Shown: one piece after another, positions 33,909-42,922 of the stretch
How the letters are laid out: the number at the start of each line of letters is the position of its first letter
Position numbering within the stretch: the first letter of the stretch is position 1
From: Mesonia oceanica
GTDB taxonomy: Bacteria > Bacteroidota > Bacteroidia > Flavobacteriales > Flavobacteriaceae
Direction: 5' to 3'
Assembly: GCF_902499555.1 (NCBI RefSeq)
Contig: NZ_CABVMM010000017.1
Coordinates: 1 to 59,111 of the forward strand
Length of the DNA: 59,111 nt
Notes under the pieces: generated by a model
Database searches by the model: none
What the model saw: the letters and a program-made list of their open reading frames with translations, nothing else
Told to the model about the DNA's origin: nothing
Translations under genes and position numbers: made by a program

Positions 33909-33930
33909 TGTTGTACCTATGTTGTACCTA
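33909..33930 (+). repeat. Tandem 11-bp arm-type repeats, right of att core
   Basis: Two perfect adjacent copies of TGTTGTACCTA (33909-33919 and 33920-33930), same orientation and same family as the copies at 33690-33711. They lie between the tRNA fragment and the integrase start codon and so probably also affect int transcription. Confidence 0.6.
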
Positions 33931-33963
33931 TTTTTATTACTTTTATATTCTCAAGTAATTATT

Positions 33964-35172
33964 ATGGCAACAGTTAAAGCAGTACTCCGTAAAAAAAATA
34001 ATCCTGAAGGACAATATCCAATTGCGATTAGAATCACTAAGGACAGAAAGAGTTCTTATTTGGGAACGGGTCAGTACATTGAAGAAAAGTATTGGGATGA
34101 AAAAAATAGATGCGTGAGAAAATCCCATCCCAACGCGAGTACTATCAATAATTTTATAATCATAAAAATTGCTGAAGCAAATAAAAAAGTTCTCGAAGCC
34201 GAAAGCAGCACAGATTATCAAACAGTCAATTCCATCAAGAAAAAAATTAGGCAGAACAAAAAAGTCGATTTTTTCAAAGTTGCAGATATGCACCTGACAA
34301 ATCTTAAAAATAGAGGAAACCATCATCAATATGATACTGAAGTTGGTCGTCTAAATAAATTCAAAACATTTCTTAGAAAAAAGGAGTTGTCCTTTAACGA
34401 GTTAAATGTTCCTCTTCTCAAAAATTTTGAAGCCTATCTACTTCACGATAATAAGCGTTCTCCAAGAACGGTAGTAAATTATCTCATTTTAATACGGACT
34501 ATTTATAATCTAGCCATATCAGAGTCTTTAGTTGACAGGGGGAGATATCCTTTTGGAAAAGGAAAAGTCCAAATTAAAATTCCTGAGACTCAAAAAATCG
34601 GATTTAATATAGAGGAAATCCAGAAATTGGAGAATGCAACTGATTTAACTGAGGCTCAACAAAAAGCTGTACACGTTTGGCTTATTAGTTTTTATTTCGC
34701 TGGCATAAGGGTCGGTGATGTCTTAAGATTAAAATGGTCTGACTTTAATGATGGTAGGTTGATGTATCGGATGAACAAAAACAGTAAACTGGTCACCTTA
34801 AAAATACCTGACAAGGCTAATGCTATTCTTAAAATATATCAACAGAATTATTCACTTAAGAATGACTTAATTTTTGATTACCTAAAAGGCACTGATTTAG
34901 ATAATTCTCAAATGGTTTCTGTTAGAACACAGACCATAACACGAAACTTAAACAGACACTTAAAAAAAGTGGCTGCTAAACTGAACATCAAGAAAAAAAT
35001 GAGTATGCATATCGCAAGACATAGTTTTGGAAATATTTCAGGTGATAAAATCCCGATTCAAATGCTTCAAAAACTTTATAGGCACTCTTCTGTAACTACC
35101 ACTATAAATTATCAAGCGAATTTTATTAATAAGGATGCTGATGATGCCTTGGATAGTGTGATCGATTTTTAA
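33964..35172 (+). CDS. int: Tyrosine-recombinase integrase of the ICE
   Basis: Site-specific tyrosine recombinase, 402 residues from ATG 33964 (MATVKAVLRKKNNPEG); the frame reaches 33919, but those codons read through hydrophobic non-family residues. An N-terminal arm-binding domain is followed by a SAM-like core-binding domain (~100-200). The catalytic domain has Arg in YFAGIRVGDVLRLKWSDF, HIARHSFGNIS (HxxR), LYRHSSVTTT (His) and the nucleophile in INYQANF. It lies beside the tRNA-Met attachment core and presumably integrates the element there. Confidence 0.93.
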   Translation: MATVKAVLRKKNNPEGQYPIAIRITKDRKSSYLGTGQYIEEKYWDEKNRCVRKSHPNASTINNFIIIKIAEANKKVLEAESSTDYQTVNSIKKKIRQNKKVDFFKVADMHLTNLKNRGNHHQYDTEVGRLNKFKTFLRKKELSFNELNVPLLKNFEAYLLHDNKRSPRTVVNYLILIRTIYNLAISESLVDRGRYPFGKGKVQIKIPETQKIGFNIEEIQKLENATDLTEAQQKAVHVWLISFYFAGIRVGDVLRLKWSDFNDGRLMYRMNKNSKLVTLKIPDKANAILKIYQQNYSLKNDLIFDYLKGTDLDNSQMVSVRTQTITRNLNRHLKKVAAKLNIKKKMSMHIARHSFGNISGDKIPIQMLQKLYRHSSVTTTINYQANFINKDADDALDSVIDF

Positions 35173-35644
35173 ATCCAAGGAGTTCCATTAAAGATTAAGT
35201 TCCTGATAAAATAGTCGTGATGTAAATCTTTCTTGAAATAACACTTCTTTTTTAAAAGACCTAGTTATTCTTTTCCCCCATTCTTATTAAGCCACAAAAT
35301 TTACCAATAGGAATTAATAAAGAGCAAGCCTAAGGTTGCTCTTTATTTTATGAGATTGATTCTATTGCTTATAAGTTGGTCTCCACCAAAGCCTATTTCC
35401 TCTTCGAATCAGAGATAAAATAATCATTATATCTAAAAAAGCTACCAACTATTTTTGACCACATTACCTATTTTGAAAAAATAATAAAATAGCGGTTTAA
35501 TATCTTACTTTCCAAAAAAGCAATCAATAGTTTTAATTTATCAAATCGTTGTTTTGATTATGTAATTCGTTGATATGGATATTTGTAATACCTAATCAAA
35601 TGCCAATTTTGTAGTGTAATATTTTAACACAAAAAACTTAAAAG
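35173..35644. other. Gene-free stretch after int
   Basis: About 470 bases without a credible gene. The only clear structure is the bidirectional hairpin at 35316-35348 described separately. Remaining sequence is AT-rich; the last ~100 bases should contain the promoter of the SDR gene at 35645, but I see no clean TAnnTTTG box. Confidence 0.5.
35316..35348. terminator. Bidirectional rho-independent terminator after int
   Basis: Stem TAAAGAGCAA / TTGCTCTTTA (35318-35327 and 35336-35345, extending two further pairs) with an 8-base loop GCCTAAGG. A-rich DNA lies on the left and T-rich on the right, so it can act in both directions. It separates int from the cargo operon starting at 35645. Confidence 0.8.
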
Positions 35645-36490
35645 ATGAACACAAAAAAAGTATGGTTTATAACAGGTGCATCAAAAGGTCTGGGATTAAC
35701 ATTAGTCAAAAAATTATTAGCAGAGGGATTCAGTGTTGCCGCTACTTCAAGAAATAGGCAATCCTTAATTACTGCTATTGGAGAAGAGAATAAAACATTC
35801 TTACCCATTGAAATGGATTTAACTAAAAACCAAGATGTTAAAAAAGCTATTGCAGTTACAATTAACCATTTTGGCAAGGTAGATGTTTTAGTCAATAACG
35901 CCGGCTACAGCCAGATTGGAACATTAGAAGAACTTTCAGAAGAAGAGGTAGAAAAGAATTTTATAGTAAATGTATTCGGTTCATTAAACGTTATTAGAAA
36001 TGCCACACCGTATCTACGCAACCAAAATTCTGGACATATTTTCAATATCGCATCCATTGGTGGCTATACAGGTAATTTTGCTGGTTTTGGTATTTACTGT
36101 TCCACAAAATTTGCGGTTGCTGGTTTTACCGAAGCATTAGCTGAAGAAATGAAACCGTTTGGCGTACACACAACTTTAGTTTATCCAGGTTATTTTAGAA
36201 CCAATTTTTTAGCCGAGGGTTCTGTTCAAACACCTGATAATCCCATTAAAGCTTATAAAACTGCTCGAGAAATGGAACAGGCACACTTAAAAGATATGAA
36301 TGGGAATCAACCCAATGACCCAGAAAAAGCAGCTAAAATTTTTATCGCTTTAAGCAAAAAAGAGCAACCCCCCGTACACTTTTTTATGGGAGAAGACGCC
36401 TATCATTATGCAAATCTTAAAATTGAAACCATTCAAAATGCGATGGCAGAGAATAAAACTTTAGCAACTTCAACAGGATTTAATAAATGA
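35645..36490 (+). CDS. SDR-family oxidoreductase (paralogue of the one at 27701)
   Basis: Classical SDR, 281 residues: ITGASKGLGLT, VLVNNAGYSQ, NIASIGGYTGN and YCSTKFAVAGFTEAL (YxxxK). Its C-terminal PPVHFFMGEDAYHYAN matches the corresponding part of the SDR at 27701, so the two are paralogues. It overlaps the next gene by 4 bases (ATGA) and forms an operon with the SnoaL/Atu4866 protein and an AraC regulator. Substrate unknown. Confidence 0.9.
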   Translation: MNTKKVWFITGASKGLGLTLVKKLLAEGFSVAATSRNRQSLITAIGEENKTFLPIEMDLTKNQDVKKAIAVTINHFGKVDVLVNNAGYSQIGTLEELSEEEVEKNFIVNVFGSLNVIRNATPYLRNQNSGHIFNIASIGGYTGNFAGFGIYCSTKFAVAGFTEALAEEMKPFGVHTTLVYPGYFRTNFLAEGSVQTPDNPIKAYKTAREMEQAHLKDMNGNQPNDPEKAAKIFIALSKKEQPPVHFFMGEDAYHYANLKIETIQNAMAENKTLATSTGFNK

Positions 36491-37221
36491 AAACTTCAAT
36501 AGCGACACAATTGTTCACCTCTATGTTACTTTTATTAGGTAACACGGCCTGTAGCCAAGAAATGAATCAAGCGGAGAGGAATAAAAATACGGTTAAATTA
36601 GCATTTGAGAAATGGACAACTTCAGAAAGTAGTTTTTTTGACCTGTTAACCAATAATGTAGAATGGACGGTGACTGGGAAATCACCTTATTCTGGAGTTT
36701 ATAAAGGCAAAAATGATTTCATTCAAAAAGCAGTGATTCCAATTACATCTAAATTAAAAACCAATATAAAACCAGCATTAATAGCAATTACAGCAGAAGA
36801 TGATGTGGTTTGGCTAAATTGGAAAGGAACGGCAACCACGATAACAGATGAAACATACGAAAATCATTATGCTTGGATGCTTATTTTCAAAAACGACTCT
36901 ATTGTAAAAGTTACCGCTTTTTTAGACACTTACGAACTTTCTAAATTAAAAGATATGTCAAACAACATTATTGAAACCATTGAAGAATCCAAAGCATACA
37001 TTGGTATGTGGGTAACAGAAGATGGTAATATCCGTCACGAATTATTGCCTAACAAGCGCTATGACGAAGCAAGAGGAAATAAGAAAAGTGCTTACCAAGG
37101 CGACTATAAGGTTATTGGAAATCATATTGATTATAAAGATGATACTGGATTTACGGCAGATGGAGAATTCAAAAATGGAATTTTGTATCACGCAGGAATG
37201 ATACTGTACAAAGAAAATTAA
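36487..37221 (+). CDS. Exported SnoaL/NTF2-like protein fused to an Atu4866-type domain
   Basis: Protein of 244 residues. A signal peptide (FTSMLLLLGNTACSQ, Cys at about 22) suggests export, possibly as a lipoprotein. Residues ~30-155 resemble a SnoaL/NTF2-like domain (FDLLTNNVEWTVTGKSPYSG, WLNWKGTATT). Residues ~165-244 match the Atu4866 pattern (YIGMWVTEDGNIRHELLPNK, GDYKVIGNHIDYKDDTGFTA). Both are small ligand-binding or steroid-isomerase-like folds. Translationally coupled to the SDR; the two may act on one substrate in different compartments. Confidence 0.75.
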   Translation: MKTSIATQLFTSMLLLLGNTACSQEMNQAERNKNTVKLAFEKWTTSESSFFDLLTNNVEWTVTGKSPYSGVYKGKNDFIQKAVIPITSKLKTNIKPALIAITAEDDVVWLNWKGTATTITDETYENHYAWMLIFKNDSIVKVTAFLDTYELSKLKDMSNNIIETIEESKAYIGMWVTEDGNIRHELLPNKRYDEARGNKKSAYQGDYKVIGNHIDYKDDTGFTADGEFKNGILYHAGMILYKEN

Positions 37222-37246
37222 TGCTTAAATTTATTGAATAAAAAAA

Positions 37247-38152
37247 ATGTATCAATTTAAATCCCTTAGTGAATTTCATAGGTATAGTAATTTACCAAAA
37301 CCAGAACATCCATTAATTAGTTTAGTAGATTATAGTAAGGTTAATTACCCTACAGATTCAGATGAAATTAAGTGGGTACAAGATTTTTATTCTATTGGAT
37401 TAAAACGAAATGTAAGTGAGAAATTTAATTATGGTCAGCAACCGTATGATTTTAATGAAGGTGTATTGTCGTTTGTGGCACCACAGCAAATTCTAAACAT
37501 TCAAATAAACCAAAATATAGAAGTAAAGTCGTCTGGGTGGTTACTACTTATTCACCCAGATTTTTTGTGGAATACCCCATTAGCCAAAATTATTAAAAAT
37601 TACGATTTCTTTGGTTATGCTGTGAATGAAGCTCTTTTTTTGTCAGAAAAAGAAGAAAATATTATTATAGATATTTTAAAAAATATACAAAGAGAATACC
37701 AGGCAAATATTGATAAATTCAGTGAAAATATAATTATTACCCAAGTAGAGTTATTGTTAAATTATGCTGAACGTTATTATGAAAGACAATTTATTACTCG
37801 GAAAATCAACAATCATCAAATCCTTGTAAAGCTCGAAGAAAAATTAGATAGTTATTTTAATAGTAGTGATATTCTAATTAATGGAGTTCCAACGGTTACA
37901 CAAGTAGCAAACGATTTAAACCTTTCGCCTAATTATTTAAGCAGTATGTTGAAAGTAATTAGCGGCCAAAGCACGCAACAACACATACAGAACAAGATAA
38001 TTGAAAAAGCCAAAGAAAAATTATCGACCAACGAACTTTCGATCAGTGAAATTGCCTATGAACTTGGTTTTGAATATCCGCAATCCTTCAGTAAATTATT
38101 TAAGCAAAAAACAAACCAAAGCCCGATGGCATTTAGGGCGAGGTTTAATTGA
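37247..38152 (+). CDS. AraC-family transcriptional regulator (paralogue group 1)
   Basis: AraC-type regulator, 301 residues, paralogous to those at 24944 and 26782. It shares SLSEFHRYSNLPKPEHPL, EKFNYGQQPYDFNEG, LNYAERYYERQFITRK and the DNA-binding ELSISEIAYELGFEYPQSFS. It starts 25 bases after the SnoaL gene and probably controls the SDR operon upstream. It ends one base before the next AraC gene begins. Confidence 0.9.
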   Translation: MYQFKSLSEFHRYSNLPKPEHPLISLVDYSKVNYPTDSDEIKWVQDFYSIGLKRNVSEKFNYGQQPYDFNEGVLSFVAPQQILNIQINQNIEVKSSGWLLLIHPDFLWNTPLAKIIKNYDFFGYAVNEALFLSEKEENIIIDILKNIQREYQANIDKFSENIIITQVELLLNYAERYYERQFITRKINNHQILVKLEEKLDSYFNSSDILINGVPTVTQVANDLNLSPNYLSSMLKVISGQSTQQHIQNKIIEKAKEKLSTNELSISEIAYELGFEYPQSFSKLFKQKTNQSPMAFRARFN

Positions 38153-38153
38153 T

Positions 38154-38960
38154 ATGATAAACTATACTGAAATTTTCCCAACCCGCCAGGAATTAAGACC
38201 TTACATTGAAAGTTATGTGATATTAGCCCTTCATACGACCAAAATAAATACTAAGGTCTTTTTGTCGAGACCCGGGGCCACTCTGTTGATATCTTCTATT
38301 CCTTTCTCCGCTAACAAGCAAACCATAGAAACGGGGGTGCTTTTAGGTATATCCGACGGTTCCAAAATCTTAAACTGGAAAGAAATGGCAACCGCACGGG
38401 GACTTATAGTAAAATTTTCTCCCTACGGTTTGAGTCGCTTTACGGATATTCCTATGGAACATCTTGGCAATGAAGCACTATCGGCTTCTTCAGTTTGGGG
38501 AAATTCTTTTCGAAAAACGCAAAACAAACTCATGGAAACAGCACATGTTACTACTCAAATTGAAATAGCAGAAGCGTTTTTGATGAAACTATTCATCAAA
38601 CCAAATGAAATTGACAAACGCATCTTTAGGATAGCGGATATTATTAAAACAAAGGACACCTGCAATTCGCTAGAATCCATAATAAAGGAAATACCGTTAA
38701 GCCAACGCCAAATAGAAAGAAGGTTTAAAGCACTTATGGGTGTCAATATTCAAACATTCAATAGAATCTGCCATTTCGAAAATGTAAAGTCCTTGTTAAT
38801 GGAGAAACAACCAATAAGCCTTACCGAAGTTGGCTATCAGGCAGGCTATTATGATCAGGCACATTTTATAAGAGAATTTAAGCGGTTTACAGCTTACAGT
38901 CCCAAGAGTTTTTTTGAGAAAGCCCCTTTTTACAGGTACATTTCAAAATTAAATGACTAA
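38154..38960 (+). CDS. AraC-family transcriptional regulator
   Basis: A second, unrelated AraC-type regulator, 268 residues from ATG 38154 (MINYTEIFPTRQELRPYI). The frame upstream to 38001 lies inside the preceding gene and is not used. The C-terminal HTH region is PISLTEVGYQAGYYDQAHF followed by IREFKRFTAYSPKSFF. The N-terminal sensor domain (SRPGATLLISSIPFSA, GLSRFTDIPMEHLGNEA) is of the DUF6597 type often found in such regulators. The next gene, an SDR 69 bases downstream, is its likely target. Confidence 0.87.
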   Translation: MINYTEIFPTRQELRPYIESYVILALHTTKINTKVFLSRPGATLLISSIPFSANKQTIETGVLLGISDGSKILNWKEMATARGLIVKFSPYGLSRFTDIPMEHLGNEALSASSVWGNSFRKTQNKLMETAHVTTQIEIAEAFLMKLFIKPNEIDKRIFRIADIIKTKDTCNSLESIIKEIPLSQRQIERRFKALMGVNIQTFNRICHFENVKSLLMEKQPISLTEVGYQAGYYDQAHFIREFKRFTAYSPKSFFEKAPFYRYISKLND

Positions 38961-39029
38961 TAAGGAAGTCGTTCCTGTACAATTTTGATAAAAAACCTGT
39001 TGCTTTCTTTACCCTAAATAAAAAGTGAT

Positions 39030-39950
39030 ATGGGAAAATTAAACATTGTTATGACAGGTGGCACCTCTGGTTTTGGGGGGATCACTGCAAAAGAGTTAAT
39101 AAACAACCCGCATACAAGGGTGTTTTTAGGAAATAGGAACAAGGAAATCCAAGGTGCAGAACACATTCCGCTGAATTTAAATAGTTTGGAGAATGTCCGT
39201 TCATTCGTTTCAGAAATCACAAAAAAAATCAAACCTAAAAAAATTCAGGTACTTATTTGCAATGCGGGTTTGAACCATCCTGATATTAATTCAAGAACAG
39301 TTGATGGTTTTGAAATGACTTTTGCGGTGAATCATTTAGCTCATTTTTACTTATTAAGATTATTGATGCCCTATTTGGATACCAATGCTAGAATCATAAT
39401 GACTACAAGTGGCACTCATGATCCTTCTGAAAATGCGATGGTAGCGCCTCCCAAACACGCCAATGCGATTTGGTTGGCATATCCTGAAAAGGATAAAACT
39501 TTGGATGAAAAAATGACCATCAACGCACAACGTGCCTATTCGTCATCAAAATTATGCACCATTCTCACAATACGACACCTTGTTTCCACAGCTGAGGCAA
39601 AGCAAAACAATTGGCAATGCATCGCTTACGATCCCGGAGCAACTCCCGGTACAGGTTTACTTCAAAAAGGGACATTATTTATGCGGTTGGCATGGCAGGT
39701 TTTTACCATACCCATTTTGCGCAAACGCATGCTTCCAAAATCAAACAGCATTCAAGATGCCGGTATCACTTTAGCCTACTTGGCATTGGGAAAAGTGGAG
39801 GTGCCGGCAGCAAATATTTATGTGGCATTAAGGGCTGGTAAAATAACTTTCCCACTACCTTCTAAACTGGCACAAAATGACACATTGATGCAGGAGCTTT
39901 GGCGAGATAGTGAACAACTTTTACTGGAGACTAAATTTATTTTAAAATAA
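39030..39950 (+). CDS. SDR-family oxidoreductase (retinol-dehydrogenase/POR-like)
   Basis: Longer SDR, 306 residues: MTGGTSGFGGI cofactor motif, VLICNAGLNHP, MTTSGTHDPS and RAYSSSKLCTILT (YxxxK). The extended C terminus (TFPLPSKLAQNDTLMQELWR) is characteristic of protochlorophyllide-reductase-like SDRs. A decayed copy of exactly this C terminus lies at 42923-43117. It follows the AraC gene at 38154 on the same strand. Substrate unknown. Confidence 0.88.
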   Translation: MGKLNIVMTGGTSGFGGITAKELINNPHTRVFLGNRNKEIQGAEHIPLNLNSLENVRSFVSEITKKIKPKKIQVLICNAGLNHPDINSRTVDGFEMTFAVNHLAHFYLLRLLMPYLDTNARIIMTTSGTHDPSENAMVAPPKHANAIWLAYPEKDKTLDEKMTINAQRAYSSSKLCTILTIRHLVSTAEAKQNNWQCIAYDPGATPGTGLLQKGTLFMRLAWQVFTIPILRKRMLPKSNSIQDAGITLAYLALGKVEVPAANIYVALRAGKITFPLPSKLAQNDTLMQELWRDSEQLLLETKFILK

Positions 39951-40025
39951 TGACCATGGCATAAAATACGAGGCTGATATAAAGATTATCTTTCATTTTA
40001 AGCGCTACTGACGAATACATTAATA

Positions 40026-40093
40026 TTGAGCTGCTGAACAAATAAATTTGAGCTCCTGAGCAAAACGATTAAAAAGCCTGCCATCTAACTTTG
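40026..40093 (+). promoter_or_regulatory. AraC-type direct-repeat operator and -7 box of the SDR-AraC pair 1
   Basis: Direct repeats TTGAGCTGCTGAACAAA (40026-40042) and TTTGAGCTCCTGAGCAAAA (40047-40065) start 21 bases apart. A -7 box TAACTTTG (40086-40093) lies 17 bases before the SDR start and has no clear -33 box. An almost identical arrangement, with the same 19-base gap to the -7 box, precedes the paralogous pair at 50653. This is what an AraC-activated promoter should look like. Confidence 0.7.
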
Positions 40094-40109
40094 TAAAAAA
40101 ACCAGGCCA

Positions 40110-40925
40110 ATGAATAAAGTAGCATTAATAACAGGAGCTTCTGCAGGTATTGGCAAAGCAACCGCCATTCTCTTGGCAGAAAAAGGATACAATGTTTACG
40201 GTGTCGCCCGCAGGTTAGATAGAATGAATGATTTGAAAGAATTGGGCATCAAACCTCTTGCTCTGGATCTTACTAAGAATGAAAGTATGATTACTGCGGT
40301 CGATCAAATTTTTAATGAAGCTGGGCGTATAGATGTGTTGGTAAACAATGCCGGCTTTGGTTCTTACGGTGCTATTGAAGATGTAAGTATGGACGATGCC
40401 CGCTATCAATTGGAAGTAAATGTCATGGGGGCTATGCGATTAACTCAATTGGTGCTGCCCAAAATGCGGGAACATGGCCAAGGTAAAATAATTAATATCT
40501 CCTCTGTTGGAGGGAAAGTAGCATTGCCCATGGGTGGATGGTACCACGCGAGCAAATTTGCCCTGGAAGCCCTTAGTGACTGTATGCGGATGGAAGTTAA
40601 GCCTTTTGGAATAGATGTCATTGTGGTAGAACCGGGAGCGACAAAATCGGAATGGGCCAACATTGCTTTTGACAGCCTGATGAAGGTTTCGGGCGATACT
40701 CATTACAAAGATCTGGCTGGCAAAGTGTATAATACTTTCGAAAAAGTAGCCAAAAATGTTTCCGCTCCTGAAAACATTGCCCAGCTTATTCTTAAAGCCA
40801 TAGAATCTACAAGTCCCAAGGCAAGATATGTGAGTGGAAAGTGGGACGCGAAATTTTTGTTAACTTTAAAAAGGATTTTGTCTGACAATATGATGGATAA
40901 ATTAATAATGGGGCAGGCAAAATAA
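40110..40925 (+). CDS. SDR-family oxidoreductase (paired paralogue of 50653)
   Basis: Classical SDR, 271 residues: ITGASAGIGKATA, VLVNNAGFGSYGAIED, ISSVGGKVALPMGGWYHASK (YxxxK). The C-terminal PKARYVSGKWDAKFLL segment is typical of the 17-beta-HSD/ketoreductase-like group. It is colinear with the SDR at 50653, with most residues shared by eye. It is followed after 6 bases by an AraC regulator, as its paralogue also is. The operator at 40026-40066 is shared by design. Confidence 0.92.
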   Translation: MNKVALITGASAGIGKATAILLAEKGYNVYGVARRLDRMNDLKELGIKPLALDLTKNESMITAVDQIFNEAGRIDVLVNNAGFGSYGAIEDVSMDDARYQLEVNVMGAMRLTQLVLPKMREHGQGKIINISSVGGKVALPMGGWYHASKFALEALSDCMRMEVKPFGIDVIVVEPGATKSEWANIAFDSLMKVSGDTHYKDLAGKVYNTFEKVAKNVSAPENIAQLILKAIESTSPKARYVSGKWDAKFLLTLKRILSDNMMDKLIMGQAK

Positions 40926-40931
40926 ACACTT

Positions 40932-41741
40932 ATGGAAAGTCATCAAATAATACAACATAACATTTTATACTCCTGTTCTTATCAAAAAGAGCAGAGTTCT
41001 GAGCAATTTTTACCAGAACATAGTCTGGGAATTACATTGTCAGGGGAAGCGGAATATTTTACCAATGAAGGTTCTTATATAGTGAAGCCAGACACTATAG
41101 GTTTGATGCGCAGGAACCAATTGGTCAAAAAATACAAAAAGCCATCGGCTACCGGAGAACCCTTTAAAATGATAGGTGTGTTTTTTGACCAGCAAACACT
41201 TCGGCGATATGCTGCTGAAAATGCCATGGAGGAGCAACAACCCTATCGGGGAAAAGCAGTCATCCAGCTTACAGGAAATCCTGTCATCAAAGGTTTTTTT
41301 GATTCACTCATCCCTTATGAAAGCCATCCCGAGAAGCTCTCAATCCAAATATGCGAGCTTAAAACTAGGGAAGCTATTGAGCTTTTGTTGCAAATCGATT
41401 CTTCTTTCAAAAACTTTTTGTTTGACTTCAAGGAGCCTTATAAAGTAGATTTGGAAAATTTTATGAACCTGAATTATCAATACAATGTACCTGTAGGCAC
41501 TTTCGCCAAACTAACGGGGCGGAGCCTTTCTACTTTTAAAAGGGACTTTTCAAAGATTTTTGATTCACCTCCGGAAAAATGGGTACAAAGGAAACGTTTA
41601 GAGATGGCACATTATCTCATGGCCCAAAAGAAAAAACGACCAACCGATGTCTATCTGGAAGTTGGTTTTGAAAATCTTTCGCATTTCTCATTTGCCTTCA
41701 AAAAGCACTATGGTTTCCCGCCAAGTGAGGTGTGCAATTAA
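40932..41741 (+). CDS. AraC-family regulator (paired paralogue of 51480)
   Basis: AraC-type regulator, 269 residues. The N-terminal cupin-like domain has HSLGITLSGEAEYFTNEGSY; the C-terminal HTH domain has TFAKLTGRSLSTFKRDFSKI and PTDVYLEVGFENLSHFSFAF. It is a clear paralogue of the regulator at 51480 (QHNILxSC start, GFFDSLxPY, KLTGRSxSTFKRDF). Expressed with the upstream SDR and most likely acting on the direct-repeat operator at 40026-40066. Confidence 0.92.
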   Translation: MESHQIIQHNILYSCSYQKEQSSEQFLPEHSLGITLSGEAEYFTNEGSYIVKPDTIGLMRRNQLVKKYKKPSATGEPFKMIGVFFDQQTLRRYAAENAMEEQQPYRGKAVIQLTGNPVIKGFFDSLIPYESHPEKLSIQICELKTREAIELLLQIDSSFKNFLFDFKEPYKVDLENFMNLNYQYNVPVGTFAKLTGRSLSTFKRDFSKIFDSPPEKWVQRKRLEMAHYLMAQKKKRPTDVYLEVGFENLSHFSFAFKKHYGFPPSEVCN

Positions 41742-41788
41742 ATAGCGACAATTCGTCAATTATAATCTCCCTAACCCTTATCTGAACG

Positions 41789-41850
41789 TTTCAACAAACA
41801 AATAAGGACTTTTCAAGAAAACAGCCAGCCTCCATCCTATTGTAACTTTG
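41789..41850 (+). promoter_or_regulatory. Promoter and possible regulator site of the hydrolase gene
   Basis: A -7 box TAACTTTG at 41843-41850 stands 24 bases before the hydrolase start codon. Upstream lie two similar boxes TTTCAACAAAC (41789-41799) and TTTCAAGAAAAC (41811-41822), offset by 22 bases and ending 20 bases before the -7 box. The geometry is like the SDR-AraC operators although the sequence differs. Confidence 0.45.
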
Positions 41851-41874
41851 CTGTTCATTAAACAAAGAACCACA

Positions 41875-42897
41875 ATGAAAAAATTAATTGTATTATCATC
41901 GATGGTGATGCTTTTGTTATCTGGCTGTGCTTATCAAGTCAAAATCTCTGATCCCAAACAAATGGCTCACATGAGTCAGCAAGCGCAGGATTCAATTAAG
42001 TCATTCAAGTATTACCGATTTCCGCTCATCAACCTCAACGACAAGCAAAAATTGATGGCCAGAGAACAGTGGCATGCTTATGAAAACTGGATGTTGGAAG
42101 ATATGCACAAACGCTTTGAGTTTACAACAAAAGACACTTCCATAGCCAATGTAAAAGTTGCTATCATCCAACCCAAACACATTCAACCCGGCAACGAAAA
42201 CACCATAGGTTTCCACCTACACGGTGGAGGATTTATGATGGGTACGCCTTACGAAAGAGCTGCCATGTTGATGGCAAATGAATATGGTTATCCTATTTTT
42301 TCGGTCGATTACTCATTGTCGCCCGAAGTAAAGTACCCAGTGGCTATCAATGAATCTCTTGAGGTTTATAAAGCATTAACCCGACAATTTCCGGACAAAA
42401 AGATAGTAAGTTCGTCCATATCTGCCGGTGGGCAAATCTTACAATCTATGTTGCTCAAAGCACAATCTGAAAATCTCAGGATGCCTGATGCGAATGTATT
42501 GTTCACTCCTGCATTGGATCTTAACTTTGCAGGAAATGACTCCTATTATTTTAATGATGGCCGGGATGTTATTGCTTTAAAAAACAGCGCTGATAAACTT
42601 TTTAAGAATTTATATTTACCGGAGGATGTAAACGTAAATGATCCGTTGGTATCACCGGTATTTGCAGATTACAAAGGAAATTTTCCACCCACTATTTTAT
42701 CTACCGGAACAAGGGATCTTTTTCTGAGCATTTCCGTGCGAACCTTTTGGAAATTAAAAGAAGGTGGGATCAATACTGAACTCTTAGTGGGAGAAGGAGG
42801 ATGGCACGCCTATCAATACTATCCCGGAATACCCGAGGCTATAGCAGCCAGAAAAGCTGTTTATCAATTTTTGGATAAGCATTTGAAGTCATTATGA
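41875..42897 (+). CDS. Alpha/beta-hydrolase (esterase) lipoprotein
   Basis: Lipoprotein esterase of the hormone-sensitive-lipase group, 340 residues from ATG 41875. The frame extends upstream to 41848, but the -7 box lies inside that part. The signal peptide ends in a lipobox (LLSGCAYQ). The oxyanion motif is HLHGGGFMMG, the nucleophile is in SSSISAGGQ (usual form GDSAGG, here SISAGG), the acid is in STGTRDLFLS and the histidine in GGWHAYQYYPG. It should hydrolyse short acyl or other esters at the cell surface. Monocistronic by context. Confidence 0.85.
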   Translation: MKKLIVLSSMVMLLLSGCAYQVKISDPKQMAHMSQQAQDSIKSFKYYRFPLINLNDKQKLMAREQWHAYENWMLEDMHKRFEFTTKDTSIANVKVAIIQPKHIQPGNENTIGFHLHGGGFMMGTPYERAAMLMANEYGYPIFSVDYSLSPEVKYPVAINESLEVYKALTRQFPDKKIVSSSISAGGQILQSMLLKAQSENLRMPDANVLFTPALDLNFAGNDSYYFNDGRDVIALKNSADKLFKNLYLPEDVNVNDPLVSPVFADYKGNFPPTILSTGTRDLFLSISVRTFWKLKEGGINTELLVGEGGWHAYQYYPGIPEAIAARKAVYQFLDKHLKSL

Positions 42898-42922
42898 TAA
42901 ATACAGTTAAGAACGCCTGATT

